DNA of 64,000 bases from Nocardioides sp. LHD-245. GTDB taxonomy: Bacteria; Actinomycetota; Actinomycetes; Propionibacteriales; Nocardioidaceae. The number at the start of each line of letters is the position of its first letter. Position 1 is the stretch's first letter. The position numbers and the translations under genes were made by a program. A model generated the notes under the pieces. The model ran no database searches. It saw only the letters and a program-made list of their open reading frames with translations, and had not been told where the DNA came from. Shown piece by piece: positions 40,274-53,473 of the stretch. The stretch lies in contig NZ_JAVFWN010000013.1 in the NCBI RefSeq assembly GCF_030929495.1, positions 1-64,000 of the forward strand, written 5' to 3'.

Positions 40274-43200
40274 TTGGCCGCGCGCACCACCCCCGGTAAG
40301 TCCCGCATCTCTTTCGCGAAGATCCAGGAGCCGATGGCGCTCCCGAGGCTCCTCTCGCTCCAGACCGACAGCTTCGACTGGCTGATCGGCAACGAGGCTC
40401 ACAAGTCCCGGATCGATGCACGTCTGGCCGAGGGCCAGGACGCCACCCACAAGTCCGGGCTCGAGGAGATCTTCGAGGAGATCTCCCCGATCGAGGACTT
40501 CTCCGAGACGATGTCGCTCTCGTTCGAGAACCCGGTCTTCTACGACCCGAAGTACACCGTCGACGAGTGCAAGGAGAAGGACCTCACCTACTCCGCCCCG
40601 CTCTACGTCTCCGCCGAGTTCACCAACAACGAGACCGGTGAGATCAAGGGCCAGACGGTCTTCATGGGCGACTTCCCCCTGATGACCCCCAAGGGCACCT
40701 TCGTCATCAACGGCACCGAGCGGGTCGTCGTGTCCCAGCTCGTCCGCTCGCCGGGCGTCTACTTCGAGCGCACGGCCGACAAGACGTCCGACAAGGACAT
40801 CTTCACGGCCAAGCTGATCCCGAGCCGCGGCGCGTGGCTGGAGTTCGAGATCGACAAGCGCGACCTGGTCGGCGTCCGCCTCGACCGCAAGCGCAAGCAG
40901 AACGTCACGGTCCTGCTCAAGGCCCTCCAGGCCATCGCCGAGGACACCGGCGAGGAGTACGACTACGAGGCCGTCATGGCCGACCTGCGCCAGTTCGAGT
41001 CGATCCAGCTGACCGAGGAGAAGGACAACACCCAGGGTCCTGACGACGCGCTGCTCGACATCTACCGCAAGCTGCGCCCGGGCGAGCCGCCGACGCGCGA
41101 GGCCGCGCTGACGCTGCTGAAGAACTACTACTTCAACCCGAAGCGCTACGACCTCGCCAAGGTCGGCCGCTACAAGGTCAACAAGAAGCTCGGGCAGCAC
41201 GAGGCGTTCGACCAGCAGACCATGACCATCGCGGACATGGTCGCGACGATCAAGTACATCGTCCAGCTGCACAACAACGACGAGTTCGTCGCCGCCATCG
41301 GCGGCGAGATCCGCAAGGACGCCGACGGCAAGGACCTGCCGGTCCTGGCCGACGACATCGACCACTTCGGCAACCGCCGCATGCGCACGGTCGGGGAGCT
41401 GATCCAGAACCAGCTCCGCACCGGCCTGGCCCGGATGGAGCGCGTGGTCCGCGAGCGGATGACGACCCAGGACGTCGAGGCCATCACGCCGCAGTCCCTG
41501 ATCAACATCCGTCCGGTGGTCGCTGCGCTGAAGGAGTTCTTCGGCACCTCGCAGCTCTCGCAGTTCATGGACCAGACCAACCCGATCGCGGGCCTGACGC
41601 ACAAGCGTCGCCTCTCCGCGCTCGGCCCGGGTGGTCTGTCCCGTGACCGCGCCGGCATGGAGGTCCGTGACGTCCACCCGTCGCACTACGGCCGGATGTG
41701 CCCGATCGAGACGCCGGAAGGCCCCAACATCGGTCTGATCGGCTCGCTGGCCTCCTACGGGCGGATCAACCCGTTCGGGTTCGTCGAGACGCCCTACCGC
41801 AAGGTCGAGAGCGGCGTGGTCACCGACCAGATCGACTACCTCACCGCCGACGACGAGGACCGCTACGTCATCGCGCAGGCCAACGCGGCGCTCGACGCCA
41901 AGGGCCGCTTCGCCGAGGACCGCGTGCTGGTGCGCCAGCGCAACGGTGAGGTCGCCGAGGTCCCGGCCGACGACGTCGACTACATGGACGTCTCGCCGCG
42001 CCAGATGGTGTCGGTCGCGACGGCCCTGATCCCGTTCCTCGAGCACGACGACGCCAACCGGGCGCTGATGGGCGCCAACATGCAGCGCCAGGCCGTGCCG
42101 CTCATCCGGAGCGACAGCCCGATCGTCGGCACCGGCATCGAGTTCCGCGCCGCGGTCGACGCGGGCGACGTGGTCGTGGCCGACAAGGCCGGTGTCGTCA
42201 AGGAGGTCTCCGCCGACCTCGTCGAGACGATGAACGACGACGGCACCTACTCGTCGTACCGGCTCGCGAAGTTCAAGCGCTCCAACCAGGGCACCTGCAT
42301 CAACCAGCGCCCGCTGGTCGAGGCGGGGGACCGGCTCGAGGTCGGCTCGCCGATCGCCGACGGTCCGTGCACCGACAACGCGGAGATGGCGCTGGGCACC
42401 AACCTGCTCGTCGCGTTCATGCCGTGGGAGGGTCACAACTACGAGGACGCGATCATCCTCAGTCAGCGTCTGGTGCAGGAGGACGTCCTCACCTCGATCC
42501 ACATCGAGGAGCACGAGGTCGACGCCCGCGACACCAAGCTGGGCCCGGAGGAGATCACCCGCGACATCCCGAACGTCAGCGAGGAGATGCTCGCCGACCT
42601 CGACGAGCGCGGCATCATCCGGATCGGCGCCGAGGTCTCGACCGGTGACATCCTGGTCGGCAAGGTCACGCCCAAGGGCGAGACCGAGCTGACCCCCGAG
42701 GAGCGCCTGCTCCGCGCGATCTTCGGTGAGAAGGCGCGCGAGGTGCGCGACACCTCGATGAAGGTGCCGCACGGCGAGTCCGGCACGGTCATCGGCGTCC
42801 GCGTCTTCGACCGCGAGGAGGGCGACGAGCTCCCGCCGGGCGTCAACCAGCTGGTCCGCGTCTACGTCGCGCAGAAGCGCAAGATCTCCGTGGGTGACAA
42901 GCTCGCCGGCCGTCACGGCAACAAGGGCGTCATCGCGAAGATCCTGCCGATCGAGGACATGCCGTTCATGGAGGACGGCACGCCGGTCGACGTCGTGCTC
43001 AACCCGCTGGGTGTGCCGCGACGGATGAACATCGGCCAGATCCTCGAGCTGCACCTCGGCTGGCTCGGCAAGCAGGGCTGGCACATCGACGCCGACCTGC
43101 GCGACGAGGACTGGGCCCAGCGCCTGATCTCGATCGGTGCCGACGAGGCCGCGCCGAACACGAAGCTGGCCACGCCGGTCTTCGACGGCGCCCGCGAGGA

Positions 43201-43783
43201 CGAGATCACCGGACTGCTCCGCGTCACGCACAAGAACCGTGACGGTGACCGGATGATCAAGGAGGACGGCAAGGCCAACCTCTTCGACGGTCGTTCCGGC
43301 GAGCCGTTCCAGTCCCCGGTCTCGGTCGGCTACATGTACATCCTCAAGCTCCACCACCTGGTCGACGACAAGATCCACGCGCGCTCGACCGGCCCCTACT
43401 CGATGATCACGCAGCAGCCCCTGGGCGGTAAGGCCCAGTTCGGTGGCCAGCGGTTCGGCGAGATGGAGGTCTGGGCGATGGAGGCGTACGGCGCCGCCTA
43501 CGCCCTCCAGGAGCTGCTCACCATCAAGTCCGACGACGTGCCCGGTCGCGTCAAGGTCTACGAGGCCATCGTGAAGGGCGAGAACATCCCCGACTCGGGC
43601 ATCCCGGAGTCGTTCAAGGTCCTCGTCAAGGAGATGCAGTCGCTCTGCCTCAACGTGGAGGTGCTGTCCCAGGACGGCTCGACCATCCAGTTGAAGGACG
43701 CCGAGGAAGACGTCTTCCGCGCGGCGGAGGAGCTCGGCATCGACCTGTCCCGCCGCGAGCCCAGCTCGGTCGAAGAGGTGTGA
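40274..43783 (+). CDS. rpoB: RNA polymerase beta subunit
   Basis: A 1169-residue beta subunit starting at TTG 40274 behind AAGGAC. Conserved blocks include the rifampicin region (residues about 425-450, SQLSQFMDQTNPIAGLTHKR), the active-site segment NMQRQAVPLI, GHNYEDAIILSQRLVQED and the C-terminal GGKAQFGGQRFGEMEVWAME. The key rifampicin contact residues (Asp, His and Ser equivalent to E. coli 516, 526 and 531) are wild type. The pair equivalent to 521-522 is Ile-Ala rather than Leu-Ser. It is cotranscribed with rpoC. Confidence 0.98.
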   Translation: MAARTTPGKSRISFAKIQEPMALPRLLSLQTDSFDWLIGNEAHKSRIDARLAEGQDATHKSGLEEIFEEISPIEDFSETMSLSFENPVFYDPKYTVDECKEKDLTYSAPLYVSAEFTNNETGEIKGQTVFMGDFPLMTPKGTFVINGTERVVVSQLVRSPGVYFERTADKTSDKDIFTAKLIPSRGAWLEFEIDKRDLVGVRLDRKRKQNVTVLLKALQAIAEDTGEEYDYEAVMADLRQFESIQLTEEKDNTQGPDDALLDIYRKLRPGEPPTREAALTLLKNYYFNPKRYDLAKVGRYKVNKKLGQHEAFDQQTMTIADMVATIKYIVQLHNNDEFVAAIGGEIRKDADGKDLPVLADDIDHFGNRRMRTVGELIQNQLRTGLARMERVVRERMTTQDVEAITPQSLINIRPVVAALKEFFGTSQLSQFMDQTNPIAGLTHKRRLSALGPGGLSRDRAGMEVRDVHPSHYGRMCPIETPEGPNIGLIGSLASYGRINPFGFVETPYRKVESGVVTDQIDYLTADDEDRYVIAQANAALDAKGRFAEDRVLVRQRNGEVAEVPADDVDYMDVSPRQMVSVATALIPFLEHDDANRALMGANMQRQAVPLIRSDSPIVGTGIEFRAAVDAGDVVVADKAGVVKEVSADLVETMNDDGTYSSYRLAKFKRSNQGTCINQRPLVEAGDRLEVGSPIADGPCTDNAEMALGTNLLVAFMPWEGHNYEDAIILSQRLVQEDVLTSIHIEEHEVDARDTKLGPEEITRDIPNVSEEMLADLDERGIIRIGAEVSTGDILVGKVTPKGETELTPEERLLRAIFGEKAREVRDTSMKVPHGESGTVIGVRVFDREEGDELPPGVNQLVRVYVAQKRKISVGDKLAGRHGNKGVIAKILPIEDMPFMEDGTPVDVVLNPLGVPRRMNIGQILELHLGWLGKQGWHIDADLRDEDWAQRLISIGADEAAPNTKLATPVFDGAREDEITGLLRVTHKNRDGDRMIKEDGKANLFDGRSGEPFQSPVSVGYMYILKLHHLVDDKIHARSTGPYSMITQQPLGGKAQFGGQRFGEMEVWAMEAYGAAYALQELLTIKSDDVPGRVKVYEAIVKGENIPDSGIPESFKVLVKEMQSLCLNVEVLSQDGSTIQLKDAEEDVFRAAEELGIDLSRREPSSVEEV

Positions 43784-43872
43784 GCCGCGAGGCGCGCCCG
43801 ACCCGGGCGCGCCTCGCCTCCGCCCCAACCAACTTCACTTTTTCTCAGATCCAACGAAGGGTTGCAGCCATC

Positions 43873-47751
<3,879 letters not shown>

Positions 47752-47786
47752 GTCGAACCGGCGCGAGCGCGGAGCGCGCGGACAAC

Positions 47787-47825
47787 GACCGGGATCCGAT
47801 CAACCTGCTTGATCGGATCCCGGTC
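47787..47825. terminator. Hairpin 1 after rpoC
   Basis: A perfect 17-bp inverted repeat, GACCGGGATCCGATCAA and its complement, with a 5-base loop, 36 bases after the rpoC stop. There is no T-tract, so it may stabilise the mRNA end or assist the next hairpin. Confidence 0.65.
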
Positions 47826-47843
47826 GATGACCGGCCCTGACGC

Positions 47844-47885
47844 CAAAGGCCCTCCCGAGCTCTGCTCGGGAGGGCCTTTGTCCTT
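47844..47885. terminator. Hairpin 2 after rpoC (bidirectional terminator)
   Basis: A perfect 17-bp stem, CAAAGGCCCTCCCGAGC and its complement, with loop TCT and flanking A and T runs (AAAG and CTTTGTCCTTT). It lies between convergent transcription units (rpoC and the minus-strand secreted-protein locus, stop at 47920) and suits both. Confidence 0.9.
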
Positions 47886-47919
47886 TCCTCTCGGGACATT
47901 CCTCTGTGGGGGAGGGGGT

Positions 47920-48639
47920 TCAGCGCCGGACCCGCTTGGCCGGTGAGACCGAGACGAGGTCGGGAAGATGCGGGGCGGCGGCGGTGACTCGGACGCTGAT
48001 CTTGCGCCCGCGGTCGGTCTTGCGGATCCGGTACGTCGCCTTGGCGGCCTTCTTGATGGGCTTGCCGTTGCGCAGCCACTGGTAGGAGTACGTGCTGGCG
48101 GGTGCGGTGAGCTGGGGGAGGATGACGCGCAGCCTCGCACCGACCTCGGCCCTGCCCTTGAGCGCGGCGGCCGTCGTGGCCATCCACGCCGAATCGGTCG
48201 TCGGCGTGGTCGGGGTGGGCGTGGTCGGCCCGCCCGGACGGGCCTGCACGATCACCCAGGGCAGCCCAGCGTTGCCTGCGTTGAACGCGCAGGGCAGCGT
48301 GACGGAGCGGTAGCCCGGATGGCTGTAGGACTGCTCGCAGGAGATCCGGGACCCGAGCAGCTCCGCGGTGAGCAGGAGTCGATGGCCCGTGTCGCCCCGC
48401 GTGGTGTCGTCGATCGTCCAGAGCGTCTCGACGTACTGCGGGTCGGGGAGGAGGCCAGCGCGAGTGACCGTCAGCGCCTCGCCGACATAGGGGACCTCCG
48501 GCACCGAGGGGTTGGGGCCGTAGTAGTAGAAGTTCTTCAGGTCCTCGCCCGCCGCGCTCTGTTGGCCTGCCGTGGTCGTGAGCACACCGCTCAGGAGCAG
48601 GAGAGGAAGCAGCAGCGCACGTCGTCGGTGGATCGTCAT
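47920..48639 (-). CDS. Secreted Ig-like protein A (short member)
   Basis: A 239-residue exported protein with a signal peptide (MTIHRRRALLLPLLLLSGVL to about residue 31). It has the first conserved module of the family (LWTIDDTTRGDTG, then ISCEQSYSHPGYRSVTLPC with two probably paired Cys), a Pro/Thr linker, and the C-terminal module YSYQWLRNGKPIKKAAKATY with RIRKTDRGRKISVRVT and the basic end VSPAKRVRR. It lacks the N-terminal Ig-like repeats of proteins B-D, so it is a shortened paralogue. Its ATG overlaps the stop of B. Function unknown. Confidence 0.85.
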   Translation of the reverse strand: MTIHRRRALLLPLLLLSGVLTTTAGQQSAAGEDLKNFYYYGPNPSVPEVPYVGEALTVTRAGLLPDPQYVETLWTIDDTTRGDTGHRLLLTAELLGSRISCEQSYSHPGYRSVTLPCAFNAGNAGLPWVIVQARPGGPTTPTPTTPTTDSAWMATTAAALKGRAEVGARLRVILPQLTAPASTYSYQWLRNGKPIKKAAKATYRIRKTDRGRKISVRVTAAAPHLPDLVSVSPAKRVRR

Positions 48640-50411
48640 CGGGGCACTCGTTTCGCCGGGCTGAGGGAGACCAGGTCGGGTCGGCCGGGCGAGATCGCGG
48701 TGATGCGGACGGCGATCCTGCGTCCGCGGTCGGCCTTGCGGATCTGGTACGTCGCTCTGGTGGCCTTCTTGATGGGCTTGTTGTTGCGCAGCCACTGGTA
48801 GCGGTAGCCGGCAGCCGGCGTGGAGACCTGCGGGAGGACCGCGCGGAGAGTCTTGCCGGGCTTGGCCTTGCCCTTGATCGCGGCCGGGGTATCGATGGTC
48901 CAAGCGGCGTCGCTGCCGGAGCCGCCGGTGCGGGTGCCGGGGATGGTGACGGTGGTGGTGCCGCCGGGGAAGATGCAGGGGAGCGTGAGATCGGCATAGG
49001 TGGGTCTGGTGAAGACCTGGTAGCAGGCCACGACGCCTCCGGCGTGGGCGCGGGTGAGGGTGAGCAGGTTGCCGGTGGCCACAACGGCGCCGTCGACGGT
49101 CCAATGGCTGCCTGCGGGTGGGGTGGTCGGGGTGACGGTGCCGTCGGTGATGGTCAGGGTGCCGCCGACGTCGACCGTGCCAGTGACCGCAGGCGACTTC
49201 TGGGTCTGGAAGACGTGCGGCTCGACCTTGACGGAGCCGACGCGGGCGCTGACGGTGTCCAGGTAGCTCGGGTCGGGGGCGACGGCGAAGGCGTCCATGG
49301 CGATGGTCTTGCCGAGGTCGGCCGACTGGACGGTGTACTCCTTGCCGGTGCCGACCTGCCGGCCGTCGGCGTACCACCGATAGGCGATGCTGCTGGGACG
49401 GGGGGCGAACTCGGCATCGGTCACCCGGAGCACGGAGCCGACGCGGATGGTGGCCGGGTCGCCCGCGATGGTGGGCTGCTTGTCCACCCGCAGGTCGTCT
49501 TGGATGAGGATGCCTGCTGTGGGTAGCGGACTCGTCTTGTTGTCGAAGCCGGGGCTTCCATCCGAGCAGGTCACGCGGAGCGAGATCCGCTTGCCGCGCT
49601 CGGCGACCCTTGGAGTGAAGGTTGCCTGGTTGGAGGCGTGAACGCCATCGAGGTACCACGCGTAGTTGATCGAGCCCGGGGTGGGCTCGAACGCGACGCT
49701 GGCACGGAGCTGCTGGCCGACCTTGACGATGGTGGGGTTGCCCTCGAGCACGGGGGGACTGACGAGGGCGTAGCTGCTGACCTGGTAGGTGACGGTGTGC
49801 TGGGCGGTGCGGCCGACCCGGTCCCTCGCGGTGACGACGAGGGTGTGCGCGCCGCTCTGGGAGGTGTCGATCCGGCTGCCCGAGGTGAAGGGGATGCCGT
49901 CGTGGGCGGCGGTGCAGGAGACGATCGCGCTGGTGGGACCGCCGGGGTCGGCGCAGGAGTAGTCGATGGTGCGGTTCTCGTTGCGGGGCACTCCCAGCTC
50001 CGCACTGAGGTTGGCGGCCGTGGCGGTGGGGTTGGTGCGGTCGATGCCGACGCCGTAGCTGCGGGTGCTGGTCTTTCCGGCGAAGTCGGTCGCGGTGATC
50101 TCGATGGTGGTCAGGCCCTCGGCGGAGATGGTGACTGGCAGCGGCGGGCCGGCAGAGCTGCCCTCGCCGGTCTGGGCGCCGGTGAGCCGGTAGGACAGGC
50201 GGCCGATGCCGTCCTCATCGGTCGCCCTCAGCTCGGCCGAGACGGAGTCCTTGTACCAGCCGATCCAGGGGCCGTGGCCGTCGCTGGCCCTGATGTCGAC
50301 CGTGATCACCGGTGGGCTGGTGTCGGCGAGAGCGTCGGCGCGCGGACCGGGTGCCACGGCGAGGGCTGTGGCGATGGTCAGGGCGAGAGCGGCGAGCAGG
50401 CGTTGCCTCAT
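48636..50411 (-). CDS. Secreted multi-domain Ig-like protein B
   Basis: A 591-residue exported protein, signal peptide to about residue 29. In order: an Ig/HYR-like domain (PPVITVDIRASDGHGPWIGW then ATDEDGIGRLSYRLTGAQTG), a second with one Cys pair (YSCADPGGPTSAIVSCTAAH), two YxW-type Ig repeats (INYAWYLDGVHASNQATFTP and IAYRWYADGRQVGTGKEYTV), the WTVDG/Cys-pair module, and the C-terminal YRYQWLRNNKPIKKATRATY module with basic tail SPAKRVPR. It is probably displayed on or released from the cell. Domain families are inferred from pattern only. It is 49 bases downstream of C. Confidence 0.87.
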   Translation of the reverse strand: MRQRLLAALALTIATALAVAPGPRADALADTSPPVITVDIRASDGHGPWIGWYKDSVSAELRATDEDGIGRLSYRLTGAQTGEGSSAGPPLPVTISAEGLTTIEITATDFAGKTSTRSYGVGIDRTNPTATAANLSAELGVPRNENRTIDYSCADPGGPTSAIVSCTAAHDGIPFTSGSRIDTSQSGAHTLVVTARDRVGRTAQHTVTYQVSSYALVSPPVLEGNPTIVKVGQQLRASVAFEPTPGSINYAWYLDGVHASNQATFTPRVAERGKRISLRVTCSDGSPGFDNKTSPLPTAGILIQDDLRVDKQPTIAGDPATIRVGSVLRVTDAEFAPRPSSIAYRWYADGRQVGTGKEYTVQSADLGKTIAMDAFAVAPDPSYLDTVSARVGSVKVEPHVFQTQKSPAVTGTVDVGGTLTITDGTVTPTTPPAGSHWTVDGAVVATGNLLTLTRAHAGGVVACYQVFTRPTYADLTLPCIFPGGTTTVTIPGTRTGGSGSDAAWTIDTPAAIKGKAKPGKTLRAVLPQVSTPAAGYRYQWLRNNKPIKKATRATYQIRKADRGRRIAVRITAISPGRPDLVSLSPAKRVPR

Positions 50412-50459
50412 GGATGGGTTTCCTTGGCCGTTCGAGAGATCAGATGGGGCGGGTGGCGC

Positions 50460-51971
50460 TCAGCGGGCGATGCGCTTGGGCGTGGCGGTGGAGACGAGGA
50501 CCGTGCCGGTAGGGCTGGTGCTGGTGACCCGGACGGTGATCTTCCGCCTCCGGTCGGCCTTGCGGACCTTGTACGTCGCCTTGGTGGCGCCCGCGATGGG
50601 CTTGCCGTTGCGCAGCCACTGGTAGGTCCAGGTCTGTGCTGGGCCGGAGAGCTGGGGTAGGACGGCGCGCAGTCTCTTGCCGACCACCGGCTTGCCCTTG
50701 AGGGCGGTGGGGGCCAGCACGCTCCATGCGGCGTCCGTGCTGCCCCCGGCGCCCCCGCCGGCCCCCGGAGCTGTCGGGCCGGGCACGACGACGCTGGTGG
50801 CACCGCCGGGGAAGACGCACGGGCTGGTCGCGTCGACGTACCCCGCCCGGGAGAAGATCTGGACGCAGCCGATGGTCTTGCCGGCATGCTCCGCGGTCAG
50901 GTCGAGCCATGGGGAGTCCGTCTCGTACTCCTCTCCATCGATCGTCCACAGGTTGGTGATCGACGGGGCCGGCTCCACCGTGGGCCTGGTCATCGACAGG
51001 GTGCCGCCCACGTGGGCGCTGCCGGTCACGACGGTCGGTCCACCGACCGCGAAGTCCCCCCGCTCGACCAGGACGAACCCGGTCGTGAATGGGACCGTGG
51101 TGTCGGCGTAGCCGTCGCGGTGCCCGGTCGCCTGCAGCGAGATCCGGCCGCCGACGTCGGCGGCGGTCGGCGTGTAGGTCGGGCCGGTGCCGACGACCTT
51201 GCCGAAGCGCGTCCACACGTAGGTGACCCGCTCCGCGGACGGGGTCCAGAGCCCGGCCGTGGCCTCCAGCGTCTGGCCGACCTTGATGCTGGCCGGGGCG
51301 CCCTTGATGACGGGCGATTCGTTGATCACCAGCAGCGGCATCTCGACCGTGTAGTCGATGCTCCGGGTCCGGCTGCGGCCCACGTGGTCGACGGCGGAGA
51401 CGGTGATCCGGTGGGCGCCGAGCGTGTCGGTCGGGACCGCGCCGCCGGAGACGAGGCCGCCCGTGGCGGCGCAGGAAGCGATGCCGGTCGGCGCGTCGCC
51501 ACACGCGTAGGTCAGGGTCCGCACCTGCCCTTGGCGGATGGTTCCCCCGTCCGTGACGCTCCCGCCGACCTCGATGCTCGGGTCGGTGAGGTCGACGCCG
51601 ACGCCGTACTTCGCGGTGGCTTGGATGCCGTTGGTGTCGGTGGCGGTGATGGTGATCATCGTGGTTCCCGGCTGGGAGATCGTGAGGTTCAGTGGCTCGA
51701 AGTCGGAGTGGTCGCCGCCGGTCTGGGCGCCGGTGAGGGTGTAGGAGAGGCCTTCGATGCCGGCGGCGTCGGTGGCGGAGATGGTGACGTCGACGGGGCC
51801 GGGGTACCAGCCTTCCCAGGGGCTGGGGGGAATGGTGACGGTGATCTTGGGTGGGGTGTTGTCACCGCCGCCGGGTGGCAGGTCGGCGTGTGCCGGGGCG
51901 GCGACGCCCGCCCCGGCACAGGCCAGGGCGAGCGTCGCCAGCAGGTGGCGGGTCCGGGGTCGTGGGCTCAT
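50460..51971 (-). CDS. Secreted multi-domain Ig-like protein C
   Basis: A 503-residue paralogue of B and D, with one YxW repeat fewer than B. Signal peptide MSPRPRTRHLLATLALACAG to about residue 30. N-terminal domain PPKITVTIPPSPWEGWYPGP and GIEGLSYTLTGAQTG; YACGDAPTGIASCAATGG Cys pair; VTYVWTRFGKVVGTGPTYTP repeat; LWTIDGEEYETDSPWLDLTA with a Cys pair; C-terminal WTYQWLRNGKPIAGATKATY, VRKADRRRKITVRVTSTSPT. The ATG at 51971 overlaps the stop of D by one base. Function unknown. Confidence 0.87.
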   Translation of the reverse strand: MSPRPRTRHLLATLALACAGAGVAAPAHADLPPGGGDNTPPKITVTIPPSPWEGWYPGPVDVTISATDAAGIEGLSYTLTGAQTGGDHSDFEPLNLTISQPGTTMITITATDTNGIQATAKYGVGVDLTDPSIEVGGSVTDGGTIRQGQVRTLTYACGDAPTGIASCAATGGLVSGGAVPTDTLGAHRITVSAVDHVGRSRTRSIDYTVEMPLLVINESPVIKGAPASIKVGQTLEATAGLWTPSAERVTYVWTRFGKVVGTGPTYTPTAADVGGRISLQATGHRDGYADTTVPFTTGFVLVERGDFAVGGPTVVTGSAHVGGTLSMTRPTVEPAPSITNLWTIDGEEYETDSPWLDLTAEHAGKTIGCVQIFSRAGYVDATSPCVFPGGATSVVVPGPTAPGAGGGAGGSTDAAWSVLAPTALKGKPVVGKRLRAVLPQLSGPAQTWTYQWLRNGKPIAGATKATYKVRKADRRRKITVRVTSTSPTGTVLVSTATPKRIAR

Positions 51972-53473
51972 CAGCGACGCACCTTCTTCGCCGATGAGAC
52001 GGAGACGACGTCGGGACGGTGGGGCGTGGAGGCGGTCACCTGCACGGCGATCTTCCGCTTGGCGTCGCCCTTGCGCACCTTGTACGACGCCCCGGTGGCG
52101 CCCGCGATGGGCTTGCCGTTGCGCAGCCACTGGTAGGCGTAGCCGCCGGCCGGGCCGGACAGCTGAGGCAGGACGGCACGCAGCTTCTTCCCGACCGTCG
52201 CCTTGCCCTTGAGGGCGGTGGGCACCAGCACGCTCCAGGCCGAGTCCGTGCCCGACGGCGGTGCGGCAATCCCGACCACCGTGACGCTGGTCGACCCGTC
52301 GGCGAAGACGCACGGCACCCGGACCTCGGCGTACCCGGGCAGCGCGTAGGTCTGGTGGCACTCGATCGTCTTGCCGACGTGGGACCCGGTGAGCGGAAGG
52401 CTCGGCGAGTCGGTCTCCACCACCGAGCCGTCGATGGTCCAGTAGTTCGCGATGATCTGCGGTGCCGGTGTGACGGCGGGTCGGACGATGCGGAGGGTCT
52501 CGTTCTCCCGTGCCGTCCCCGACACGGTCGGTCGGCCGGCCACCTCGAAGGCGCCGGGTGTCGCGAGTACGCTCCCGACCGTGCGCGTGTTCGCCACCAC
52601 GTAGTCAGCCCGGTGGCCGCTGGCGTAGAGCGAGATGCGCTTGCCCACGTCCTCGGCCCGCACGACGTACGTCGGCGCGACGGCGGCGGGCTGTCCCGCC
52701 ACCTGCCAGTGGTAGTCGACGCGGGTCGCCGCCGGCGCGAAGGCGCCGCCCGTCGCCGTGAGGGTCTGTCCGACCGTGGCGCTCGTCGGGTTCCCGGCGA
52801 TGGCGGGGTCGCCGGTGACCTGGAGGAGCGGATCGACCACGGTGTAGGTGAAGGTCTTCTCCGTCCACCGTCCGACGGCGTCGAAGGCGGTCACGTGGAC
52901 CGCGTACGTGCCATTGGCGGCGGTCGGGACCGGCTCGCCGAAGCCGAACCTGTCCTGCCCGATGCGGGCCTGGCAGGAGATGATCGCCGTGGGCACGTCG
53001 GCGCAGCCGATCTCCAGGCGCCGTTCCTCGCCCCGCCGGATCGGCTGGCCGTTGGCCGCACTGCCCCCGAAGGCAATGGTCGGGTCGGTCAGGTCGAGGC
53101 CGACGCCGTACTCCGCTCCCGCCTCGAGCCCGGCGAAGTCGGTTGCCACGACGTCGACGTTGGTGACGCCCTGCTGGGTGAAGGTCAGGGAGGTGCCGGC
53201 GCCGCCGACCTTGCCGGAGTCCTCGTGCGCTCCGGTGCGCGTCCACTCGATGACGCCGACCCCGATGTTGTCCGTGGCGTTGACCGTCATCGTGACCGGT
53301 TCCTTGTACCAGCCGGCCCAGGCTCCTTGGCCCGGGCTGGCCGGGATGCCGAGCTGGATCTCGGGCGGGACGGAGTCCCACAGGCCGGGTTCGGCCTGTG
53401 CCGGCGCGGCGGTCGACGCCGCCGCGGCCGCAGCGGTCGCCACGACCGCCGCGGCGATGGCACGGCACCTCAC
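51971..53473 (-). CDS. Secreted multi-domain Ig-like protein D
   Basis: A 500-residue paralogue. Start GTG 53473 overlaps the stop of the upstream membrane-protein gene (GTGA). Signal peptide MRCRAIAAAVVATAAAAAAS to about residue 28. Domains parallel C: PPEIQLGIPASPGQGAWAGW, IGCADVPTAIISCQARIG, VDYHWQVAGQPAAVAPTYVV, NYWTIDGSVVETDSPSLPLT with ECHQ and VPCVFADG, and the C-terminal YAYQWLRNGKPIAGATGASY, VRKGDAKRKIAVQVTASTPH, ending SSAKKVRR. The basic C-terminus recurs in all members and may bind anionic wall polymers or membrane (inference). Confidence 0.87.
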   Translation of the reverse strand: MRCRAIAAAVVATAAAAAASTAAPAQAEPGLWDSVPPEIQLGIPASPGQGAWAGWYKEPVTMTVNATDNIGVGVIEWTRTGAHEDSGKVGGAGTSLTFTQQGVTNVDVVATDFAGLEAGAEYGVGLDLTDPTIAFGGSAANGQPIRRGEERRLEIGCADVPTAIISCQARIGQDRFGFGEPVPTAANGTYAVHVTAFDAVGRWTEKTFTYTVVDPLLQVTGDPAIAGNPTSATVGQTLTATGGAFAPAATRVDYHWQVAGQPAAVAPTYVVRAEDVGKRISLYASGHRADYVVANTRTVGSVLATPGAFEVAGRPTVSGTARENETLRIVRPAVTPAPQIIANYWTIDGSVVETDSPSLPLTGSHVGKTIECHQTYALPGYAEVRVPCVFADGSTSVTVVGIAAPPSGTDSAWSVLVPTALKGKATVGKKLRAVLPQLSGPAGGYAYQWLRNGKPIAGATGASYKVRKGDAKRKIAVQVTASTPHRPDVVSVSSAKKVRR

